Origin: Phycicoccus sonneratiae
GTDB taxonomy: Bacteria > Actinomycetota > Actinomycetes > Actinomycetales > Dermatophilaceae
NCBI RefSeq assembly: GCF_016887965.1
Contig: NZ_JAFDVD010000026.1
Coordinates: forward strand, 32,944 to 96,943
Length of the DNA: 64,000 nucleotides
Direction: 5' to 3'
Shown: positions 49,607 through 56,628 of the stretch, piece after piece
Position numbering within the stretch: the stretch's first letter is position 1
How the letters are laid out: every line of letters begins with the position of its first letter
Position numbers and translations under genes: made by a program
The notes under the pieces: generated by a model
The model's input: only the letters and a program-made list of their open reading frames with translations
Told to the model about the DNA's origin: nothing
Databases searched by the model: none

Positions 49607-49831
49607 CTAGACGCCGGTGTTCCGGCGGGCCCGCCAGGTGAGCCACAGGGCGAGCAGGAGAGCCGCGAGGAGCGCGGCCGACGAACCGGCCGGCTCCCCG
49701 CGGACCTCGAGCACGACGGTCTGGATGGTCGCCATCAGGGCGAAGACGCCGAGGATGCCGAGCAGCACCTCGAGCCTCTGCGCCTTCGAGCGGGCGTCAC
49801 CCGTGCCGCCGCCGGGGTTGAAGAGTCCCAT
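49607..49831 (-). CDS. Small two-helix membrane protein in the sugar operon
   Basis: A 74-residue protein: a short polar N-terminus, then VLLGILGVFALMATIQTVVL and SSAALLAALLLALWLTWRARR. It sits between the lacI and permease genes, 20 bases before lacI and 16 bases after the permease start-side gene, so it is part of the operon. No family known; a permease accessory or a stray small ORF are the options. Codon bias and operon position support coding. Confidence 0.65.
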   Translation of the reverse strand: MGLFNPGGGTGDARSKAQRLEVLLGILGVFALMATIQTVVLEVRGEPAGSSAALLAALLLALWLTWRARRNTGV

Positions 49832-49847
49832 CGTCGGAGGGCGGGCC

Positions 49848-50753
49848 TCAGCCCTTCACCCCTCCGGCGGTGAGCCCGGAGACGATCGCCCGCTGGAAGA
49901 ACAGCACCATGATGATCAGCGGCACCGTGACGATCGTGCCCGCGGCCATGACCGCGGTGTACGGCTCCTGGTGCGGCTGGGCGCCGGTGAACTGGGCGAT
50001 GGCGACGGTGACCGTCTGCGTGGCCGGTGTCGAGAACTGCGCCGCGAGGAGGTACTCGTTCCAGCTCGCGATGAACGCGAGGATCGCGGTCGTGAACAGG
50101 CCCGGCGCCGCCAGCGGCAGCATGATCTTGCGGAAGGCCTGTCCCGGGGTGCAGCCGTCGATCCGGGCCGACTCCTCGAGCTCCCACGGCATCTCGGCGA
50201 GGAAGGCCGTCAACGTGTAGATCGTCAACGGCAGCGCGAACGAGATGTTCGGGATGATCAGCGCCTGGTAGTTGGTGCCGCTCAGCCAGCCGATGTCGGA
50301 GAACAGCTGGAACAGCGGCGAGACCAGGGCCACGCCCGGGAACATCGAGGACCCGAGGATGACGCCGAGGACGACGTACTTGCCCGGGAACTTCAGCCGG
50401 GCCAGCGCGTACGAGGCGAAGACCCCGACGAGCATGGCGACGACCGTCGTGACGATGCCGATGATGATCGAGTGGACGAGGGCGGCGCCGAAGTGGTTGC
50501 CGCGCTCGGTCGAGAACGCCGTCTTGAAGTTGTCGAGCGTCACGTGCGTCGGCCACGGGGTGGTGTCGAACGTGAAGCCGACGTCGCGGAAGGCCGTGAC
50601 GATCATCCAGTAGAACGGCGCGAGGCCCCAGATGACGAGGGCGGCGAGCCCGAGGTACATCCGGATCTTGGCGCCGCGGTCGCTCTTGGTGTGCAGCTCC
50701 TGGCCGCCGCGGGGGGCGGGGGCCGTCGTGGTCGGTGCGGTCGTGGCGGTCAT
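49848..50753 (-). CDS. Carbohydrate ABC transporter permease, MalG-like
   Basis: The 301-residue inner-membrane permease has six predicted helices and the EAA loop ESARIDGCTPGQAFRKIMLPLAAPG that docks on the ATPase. It heterodimerises with the MalF-like protein whose stop overlaps its start (TGATG). N-terminal residues 1-25 are cytoplasmic and rich in Thr/Pro. The sugar is probably an alpha-glucoside, given the neighbouring glucosidase. Confidence 0.93.
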   Translation of the reverse strand: MTATTAPTTTAPAPRGGQELHTKSDRGAKIRMYLGLAALVIWGLAPFYWMIVTAFRDVGFTFDTTPWPTHVTLDNFKTAFSTERGNHFGAALVHSIIIGIVTTVVAMLVGVFASYALARLKFPGKYVVLGVILGSSMFPGVALVSPLFQLFSDIGWLSGTNYQALIIPNISFALPLTIYTLTAFLAEMPWELEESARIDGCTPGQAFRKIMLPLAAPGLFTTAILAFIASWNEYLLAAQFSTPATQTVTVAIAQFTGAQPHQEPYTAVMAAGTIVTVPLIIMVLFFQRAIVSGLTAGGVKG

Positions 50754-51841
50754 CAGTTCGCTCCGAAGTACTGGCCGGTGACGGCGTTGGACACGGCCTT
50801 GTCGGTGTTCTCGTCCTTGTCACGCCGGCGCTTCTTCGGCTTCTTCGACGACGGCGGGCGCTGGACGACGTCCGCGCCACCGAAGCGGATGAAGAGGAAG
50901 GCGACGACCGCGATGAGGAGGAAGACGATCGTCGACAGGGCCGAGGCGCTGTGGAAGCCGTTGCGGATCTGCTTGATGACGAGCATCGACAAGGACGTCG
51001 TCCCTCCGGCGCCTCCGGTGAGGATGGCCGGCAGGTCGTAGATGCGCAGGACGTCGAGGGTGCGGAAGAGGACCGCGACCATGAGCGGCGTCTTGACGAG
51101 CGGCAGGGTGATCTGGCGGAAGGTCTGCCACTTCGAGGCGCCGTCGATCTGGGCGGCCTCGTAGACGTCGCCGGGGATCAGCTGGAGACCGGCGAGGATG
51201 AGCAGCGCCATGAACGGCGTGGTCTTCCAGACGTCGGCGATGACGATGGCGAACTTCGCCGCCCACGGGTCGCTCGTCCACAGCTGGGGGTCGATGCCGA
51301 CGATGCCGATCAGCCGGTTGGCGATGCCGTCGTAGGCGAAGATGAAGTACCAGAGCTTGGCGGTGACGGCGGTGGGGATGGCCCACGGCACGAGGATCGC
51401 CGCGCGGACGAGGCCGCGGCCCTTGAAGGTGCGGTTCATGATCATCGCGAACCACATGCCGAGGATGACCTCGATGACGACGCTGACGACCGTGAAGAAG
51501 ATGGTCACCCAGAAGGCGTCGTAGAACTGGGCGCCGAGCGTGCCCGGGGGACAGGCGGTGTCACCGCACTGCTGGAGCAGCCAGTGCGTGTAGTTCGAGA
51601 ACCCCGCGTTGCCGCCCTCGACGAACAGCCCGGTGGCGGGGTCGAGGCCGGAGTCCTTCTGGAAGGACAGCTGCACGGCCTTGAGCAGGGGATAGATGAT
51701 GATGACGGCCAGGAAGGCCAGGGTGGGGGCCACGAGCAGGAGCCCGAGCCGTCCCTGGCCGTGGTTCAGGCCCTTGCGCTTGGCGGGCTTGGGGCCCGTT
51801 CCCTGGGTCGACGTCGGTGTCGACTCCGTGACAGCACTCAT
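50753..51841 (-). CDS. Carbohydrate ABC transporter permease, MalF-like
   Basis: A 362-residue permease with about six to seven helices. The first starts LGLLLVAPTLAFLAVIIIYPLLKAV. The EAA loop is EAAQIDGASKWQTFRQITLPLVKTP. A Cys-containing periplasmic loop (CGDTACPPGT) follows the first helix and may be disulfide bonded. The charged C-terminal tail (KKPKKRRRDKDENTD) is unusual but small. The ATG at 51841 has AAGGAG 7 bases upstream. No ATPase gene is in the operon; a shared MsmK-like ATPase elsewhere is expected. Confidence 0.93.
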   Translation of the reverse strand: MSAVTESTPTSTQGTGPKPAKRKGLNHGQGRLGLLLVAPTLAFLAVIIIYPLLKAVQLSFQKDSGLDPATGLFVEGGNAGFSNYTHWLLQQCGDTACPPGTLGAQFYDAFWVTIFFTVVSVVIEVILGMWFAMIMNRTFKGRGLVRAAILVPWAIPTAVTAKLWYFIFAYDGIANRLIGIVGIDPQLWTSDPWAAKFAIVIADVWKTTPFMALLILAGLQLIPGDVYEAAQIDGASKWQTFRQITLPLVKTPLMVAVLFRTLDVLRIYDLPAILTGGAGGTTSLSMLVIKQIRNGFHSASALSTIVFLLIAVVAFLFIRFGGADVVQRPPSSKKPKKRRRDKDENTDKAVSNAVTGQYFGAN

Positions 51842-51987
51842 GTGTCCGCTCCTTGCCCGGGGGGCGCCGCGTCCCACGGGGACGCGGCCGATCTGGTGGC
51901 GTGACCGGGTGGTCAGTGGTGGTCGGTGCGGTGGTGGGGGCACCCCGGGGGAGGCCCCCACCACCGGTCACGCGGACGGGCGGAGCG

Positions 51988-53262
51988 TCAGCCGCCGGCA
52001 GCCTGCATGGCCGCCTGCATGTCCTTGACCGCCTGCTCGGGCGTCTTCTGTCCCTGGATGGCCGAGAAGAAGTTGTCCTGGATGGCCTGGGTCACCGCCG
52101 GGTAGAACGGCGTCACCGGGCGGGACACCGCGTTGCCGATCGACTCCTGGAGGGTCGGCAGGTACGGGTACTTCTTCACGAGGTCGGCGTCGGTGTAGAT
52201 CGACTCGATGACCGGCGCGAGCGAGCCCTTCTCCATGTTCGTCTTCTGCTCCTCCGGGGAGGTGAGGAACTTGAGGAAGTCGAGCGCGGTCGCCTTGTGG
52301 TCGGAGTACGCGCTGATCGCGGCCATGTGACCACCGAGGGTCGAGGTGCCCGGGCCGCTGACGCCGGGGAGCGGCGCGACGGCGAACTTGCCCTTGACCT
52401 TCGAGGAGGCGTCGGTGGAGGCGAGGTTGTAGACGTACGGCCAGTTGCGCAGGAACAGCAGCTTGCCGTCCTGGAACGAGGCGCGGCTCTGCTCCTCCTG
52501 GTAGGTGATGGCCTGCTTGGGGATGTCACCGCTCTTGTAGTGGTCGGCGAGGGCCTTGAGGCCGGCAGCGGCCTCGGGGCTGTCGACGGTCGGCTTGCCC
52601 TGGGCGTCGACGACCTTGGCGCCGTAGGCGTTCATCCACTCGGTGGCGTTGCAGGTACCGCCCTCGTACTTGGCGAACTGGCCTGCGAAGCAGTCCATCC
52701 CGTTCTTCTTGGCGATGTCGCACATCGACCACATCTCGTCGATGGTCTTCGGCGGCGTCTTCACGAGGTCGCTGCGGTAGTAGAGCATCGCGCCGTCGGA
52801 GGAGGTGGGCGCGGCGTACAGCGTGTTGTTGTACGTGGCCGCCTTGACGGTCGGCTCGAGGAAGCCGTCGGTCGGGAGGGCGAACTTGTCCTTGAGCGGC
52901 GTCAGCCAGCCCTTGGCCGCGAACTCCGCGGTCCAGACGACGTCGACCGAGACGACGTCGTAGCCGGCGTCCTTGGCCTGGAAGTGCTGCACGAGGTCGT
53001 CGTGCTGCTGGTCCGCCTGGTCGGACTGCTCCTTGATCGTCACCTTCTCGTCGGGGTGCGCGGCGTTCCAGCGCTCCGCCATCGGGCCGAGGAGGTTGCT
53101 GTTGTCCTTGCCCTGCACGTAGGTGATCGGGCCCCGCGAGTCAGCACCCTGCTGCGCGGCGTCGTCACCCCCGGAGGAATCGGACCCGCAGGCCGCGACG
53201 GTGAGGGCCACCGCGAGGACTCCGGAGATCGCCGCCGTGCGGCGCATCGTGATGAGGGGCAT
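51988..53262 (-). CDS. Extracellular sugar-binding lipoprotein (ABC transporter)
   Basis: The 424-residue solute-binding protein of the glucoside uptake system. The signal peptide ends in a lipobox VAAC with Cys25. Family signatures include AMLYYRSDLVKTPPKTIDEMW, which matches the COG1653 binding proteins, and a late KALDFLKFLTSPEEQ-like helix. It is anchored outside the membrane and hands sugar to the two permeases. The ATG at 53262 follows TGGAGG. It is the first gene of the operon, and the promoter region contains a LacI-type operator and a GTAAC-N6-GTAAC element. Confidence 0.92.
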   Translation of the reverse strand: MPLITMRRTAAISGVLAVALTVAACGSDSSGGDDAAQQGADSRGPITYVQGKDNSNLLGPMAERWNAAHPDEKVTIKEQSDQADQQHDDLVQHFQAKDAGYDVVSVDVVWTAEFAAKGWLTPLKDKFALPTDGFLEPTVKAATYNNTLYAAPTSSDGAMLYYRSDLVKTPPKTIDEMWSMCDIAKKNGMDCFAGQFAKYEGGTCNATEWMNAYGAKVVDAQGKPTVDSPEAAAGLKALADHYKSGDIPKQAITYQEEQSRASFQDGKLLFLRNWPYVYNLASTDASSKVKGKFAVAPLPGVSGPGTSTLGGHMAAISAYSDHKATALDFLKFLTSPEEQKTNMEKGSLAPVIESIYTDADLVKKYPYLPTLQESIGNAVSRPVTPFYPAVTQAIQDNFFSAIQGQKTPEQAVKDMQAAMQAAGG

Positions 53263-53327
53263 TGCCCGCCTCCATTTCACTGGGTCGCGCCGAGGCGGAT
53301 GCCTCGGCGGTGAGGGGAACCGGACCA

Positions 53328-53393
53328 AACGTAAAAGCGTTTACACACCCCGGTCAACGGGTCGTCGAGCGTGTGCGGTAACGATTGCGTAAC
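53328..53393 (-). promoter_or_regulatory. Sugar-operon promoter: LacI-type operator and GlnR-like box
   Basis: On the minus strand a -35 TTGACC (53357-53352) and a -10 TACGTT (53333-53328) have an 18-base spacer. The near-palindrome GTAAAAGCGTTTAC (53331-53344) lies between and over the -10, fitting a LacI operator. Upstream, GTAAC-GATTGC-GTAAC (53378-53393) matches the GTNAC-n6-GNAAC layout of GlnR/MtrA-type sites. The promoter lies 66 or more bases before the binding-protein ATG. Confidence 0.7.
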
Positions 53394-53434
53394 GCGCCCG
53401 TCACCTCGGGGACGCCCGGGAGGGGGCCCGCGGC

Positions 53435-55876
53435 TCAGCGCACGGGTGCGCCGATGCCGGCGACGACCGCGGGGTACGCGGTGCCCGAGCCGTCGCGGCG
53501 CCCGGTGGGCTCGGGGAGCTCGAGGGCGACGCCGCCGGCGCCGGACGCGCGGGCCGGCAGGGCACCGACCCAGGCGAGGACGAGCGCGTCCTCGCCGCGC
53601 AGGAAACGGTGTGCGCGAACGCCGCCCGTGCCGCGACCCTTTGCCGGGTACTCCGCGTACGGCGCCACCTTGAGCGAGCCGGGCTGGGTGCCGGGCAGGG
53701 CGTCCGAGGAGCCGGACGACGTCACCACGACGTTCTCGGCGGCGGGGTCGACGGCGCCGAAGAACACCGCCGAGGCCCTGGGGGAGAGGCGGATTCCCGC
53801 CATGCCGCCGGCCGCCCGGCCCTGCGGGCGGACGGCGGAGGCCGGGAAGCGCAGGAGCTGGGCGTCGCTCGTGACGAAGACGAGGTCCTCGGCGCCGTCG
53901 CGCAGGGCCGCCGCGCCGACGACGGAGTCGCCGTCCCTGAGCGAGATCGCCTCCCAGTCCGACCGGGCCGGGTGGTCGGTGGTGACGCGCTTGACGACGC
54001 CCTGGGCGGTGCCGAGCGCGACCCCGGGGCCCTCCGCGTCGAGCGGCACGATGGTGAGGGGCTCCTCGCCGCGGGGGAGGTCGACGTACACCGCGAGCGG
54101 TGCGCCGCCGGACAGGCTCGGCGCGCCACCGAGCGGCGGGAGGGCCGGCAGCTCGAGGGCCGACATCCGGATCATCCGACCGCGCGACGTGACGAGCGCG
54201 AACTCGCCTCTCGCCGTGGTCTTCACGGCACCCACGACGGCGTCGTGCTTCGCGCGGGGGCCGTCGGCCGGGACCGGCTCGGCGTCCGAGGTGCGGGCCA
54301 GCAGACCCGTGGACGAGAGGAGCACCCAGCACGGGTCGTCGGCGACCTCGAGCGGCGTGGTCTGGGTGGCGGGGGTGCCGGCCGACTCGAGCAGGACGGT
54401 GCGGCGTGGCGTGCCGTGCGCCTTGGCGACGTCGGCGAGCTCGCCGGAGACGGTGCGGCGCAACAGCTTCTCGTCACCGAGGATGGCCTCGAGCTCCTCG
54501 ATGAGGCGCTGGAGCTCGTCGCGCTCGGCCTCGAGCTCGATGCGCGAGAACTTCGTCAGCCGGCGCAGCTGGAGCTCGAGGATGTACTCGGCCTGGGCGT
54601 CGGAGAGGTCGAAGACCGAGATGAGCCGGCCCTTGGCGGTGGCGGCGTCGTCACTGGCCCGGATCAGCTGGATGACCTCGTCGATGTCGAGGATCGCGAC
54701 GAGCAGGCCCTCGACCAGGTGCAGGCGGTCCTTGCGCTTGCCGAGCCGGTACTCGGTGCGCCGGCGCACGACGTCGGTACGGAACTGGACGTAGGTGCGC
54801 AGCAGGTCCTTGAGGCCGAGGGTCTGCGGCTGGCCGTCGACGAGGGCGACGTTGTTGATGCCGAAGGAGTCCTCCATCGGCGTGTGCTTGTACAGCTGCT
54901 CGAGCACGGCGTCGGGGTTGAAGCCGTTCTTGACCTCGAAGACGAGGCGCAGGCCGTTCTTGCGGTCGGTGAGGTCCTTGACGTCGGAGATGCCCTGGAG
55001 CTTCTTGGACTGCACGAGCACCTTGACCCGCTCGATGACCTTCTCCGGGCCGATGAGGTAGGGCAGCTCGGTGACGACGATGCCCATCCGGCGCGGGGTG
55101 ATCTTCTCGACCCGGGCGGTGGCCCGGGTGACGAACTTGCCGCGCCCGGTGAGGTAGGCGTCGCGGACGCCGTCGAGACCGATGATGCGTCCGCCGCCGG
55201 GCAGGTCGGGGCCGGGCACGAACTTCATGAGGTCGTCGAGGGAGCAGTCGGGGTGGTCGAGCAGGTGGCGGGCGGCGCCGATGACCTCGACGAGGTTGTG
55301 CGGGGCCATGTTCGTCGCCATGCCGACCGCGATGCCGCTCGTGCCGTTGACGAGCAGGTTGGGAAAGGCCGCCGGCAGCACGCCGGGCTGGGTCATCGAG
55401 TCGTCGTAGTTCGGGACGAAGTCGACGGTGTCCTCGTCGAGCGAGGTGACCATGAGGAGGGCGGCGGGTGCCATCCGGGCCTCGGTGTACCGGGAGGCGG
55501 CCGGGCCGTCGTCGAGGGAGCCGAAGTTGCCGTGGCCGTCGACGAGCGGCAGCCGCATCGTCCACGGCTGGGCGAGCCGGACGAGGGCGTCGTAGATCGC
55601 CTGGTCACCGTGCGGGTGGTACTTGCCCATGACCTCGCCGACGACGCGCGAGGACTTGACGTGCGGGCGGTCCGGGCGCAGCCCGAGCTCCGACATCCCG
55701 TAGAGGATGCGGCGCTGCACCGGCTTGAGGCCGTCGCGGGCGTCGGGCAGGGCCCGGGAGTAGATGACGCTGTAGGAGTACTCGAGGAACGCCGAGCGCA
55801 TCTCCTCCTCGACGTCGATGTCGACGACCTTCCCGAGGTCGTCCTCGGGGGGCGGGGTGCTCGTGCGCTTGGCCAT
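53435..55876 (-). CDS. parC: DNA topoisomerase IV subunit A
   Basis: The DNA-cleaving subunit of topoisomerase IV. The 813-residue protein has the winged-helix CAP domain with DARDGLKPVQRRILYGM and the catalytic Tyr130 in AASRYTEARM. The quinolone-resistance region is HPHGDQAIYDALVRLAQPW, with Gln92 at the position of E. coli GyrA Ser83 and Asp96 at Asp87. The C-terminal beta-pinwheel lacks a clear GyrA box, favouring ParC. parE lies 8 kb upstream, separated by sugar and amino-acid uptake genes. ATG start with GAGGAA about 12 bases ahead. Confidence 0.92.
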   Translation of the reverse strand: MAKRTSTPPPEDDLGKVVDIDVEEEMRSAFLEYSYSVIYSRALPDARDGLKPVQRRILYGMSELGLRPDRPHVKSSRVVGEVMGKYHPHGDQAIYDALVRLAQPWTMRLPLVDGHGNFGSLDDGPAASRYTEARMAPAALLMVTSLDEDTVDFVPNYDDSMTQPGVLPAAFPNLLVNGTSGIAVGMATNMAPHNLVEVIGAARHLLDHPDCSLDDLMKFVPGPDLPGGGRIIGLDGVRDAYLTGRGKFVTRATARVEKITPRRMGIVVTELPYLIGPEKVIERVKVLVQSKKLQGISDVKDLTDRKNGLRLVFEVKNGFNPDAVLEQLYKHTPMEDSFGINNVALVDGQPQTLGLKDLLRTYVQFRTDVVRRRTEYRLGKRKDRLHLVEGLLVAILDIDEVIQLIRASDDAATAKGRLISVFDLSDAQAEYILELQLRRLTKFSRIELEAERDELQRLIEELEAILGDEKLLRRTVSGELADVAKAHGTPRRTVLLESAGTPATQTTPLEVADDPCWVLLSSTGLLARTSDAEPVPADGPRAKHDAVVGAVKTTARGEFALVTSRGRMIRMSALELPALPPLGGAPSLSGGAPLAVYVDLPRGEEPLTIVPLDAEGPGVALGTAQGVVKRVTTDHPARSDWEAISLRDGDSVVGAAALRDGAEDLVFVTSDAQLLRFPASAVRPQGRAAGGMAGIRLSPRASAVFFGAVDPAAENVVVTSSGSSDALPGTQPGSLKVAPYAEYPAKGRGTGGVRAHRFLRGEDALVLAWVGALPARASGAGGVALELPEPTGRRDGSGTAYPAVVAGIGAPVR

Positions 55877-55942
55877 GGGGTGGGGCGGTTCCTCACATCG
55901 GGTCGGCCGGGGACGCGCACCCGGCAGGGATCGGCACCATCC

Positions 55943-56572
55943 TCACAAACGGTCGGACGCGGTCCACGACGACACTCCGAACCGGCCGTGGTGGACGACG
56001 TCGGCGAGCGGACGACGGCGGCGGGTGCGCGCCGAGCCCGAGGTGCGCCGGCCCTCGTGGCCGAGGGCGACGACGCCGACGACGCGCCGGCCCTCCGGCA
56101 CCCCGAGCGCCTGCCGCACGGCGTCGTGGCGGCCGGCCGGCACCCCGAAGAAGAGGCCTCCGAGGCCGGCGTCCTCGGCCCCGAGGAGCAGGATCATCGC
56201 GGCCATCGCGACGTCGGTGTCCCAGTACGGCACGGGCCAGCGGTCGAGGGAGCGGTCGGTCCAGCCCTTGTCGGGCTCGGCGTACCGGTCGAGGTAGGCG
56301 TCGGGGTCGGAGAGGCAGACGACGAGGACCGGGGCGGCGGACACGCCCGTGAGCCAGGCGTCGCGCCGGTCCGGCTCGGTGGCGGCGGCCCAGAACGCGT
56401 CGCGGTCGGCAGGCTCGGCGAGGACGACGAAGTCCCAGCCCTGGCTGAACCCCGCGCTCGGGGCCCGGACCGCGAGCGCCAGCAGCGAGTCGACGACCCC
56501 GGGCGGCACGGGGCGGGTCGGGTCGAAGCGGCGCACCATCCGGCGCCGGCGGACGGCCTCACGAAGCTCCAC
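55943..56572 (-). CDS. Nitroreductase-family flavoprotein
   Basis: A 209-residue FMN-dependent oxidoreductase. It starts VELREAVRRRRMVRRFDPTRPVPPGVVDSLLALAVRAPSAGFSQGW with the RRMVRxF phosphate-binding motif, and shows AEDAGLGGLFFGVP and VVGVVALGHEG of the nitroreductase fold. The C-terminus is Arg-rich. Natural substrates are unknown (quinones, nitro compounds or dehydropyridine-like molecules are possible). I chose GTG at 56572, with CACACT 7 bases upstream; GTG at 56593 is the alternative. Confidence 0.85.
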   Translation of the reverse strand: MELREAVRRRRMVRRFDPTRPVPPGVVDSLLALAVRAPSAGFSQGWDFVVLAEPADRDAFWAAATEPDRRDAWLTGVSAAPVLVVCLSDPDAYLDRYAEPDKGWTDRSLDRWPVPYWDTDVAMAAMILLLGAEDAGLGGLFFGVPAGRHDAVRQALGVPEGRRVVGVVALGHEGRRTSGSARTRRRRPLADVVHHGRFGVSSWTASDRL

Positions 56573-56615
56573 GCCACCCAGTGTGCCCGGCACCGTGCCG
56601 GCCGGCCCCGGGTGG

Positions 56616-56621
56616 CAGGAT
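56616..56621 (+). promoter_or_regulatory. -10 candidate of leaderless promoter (GNAT/acyl-CoA synthetase gene)
   Basis: CAGGAT ends 7 bases before the ATG at 56629, in the short divergent gap with the nitroreductase gene. Confidence 0.4.
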
Positions 56622-56628
56622 GGGACCC

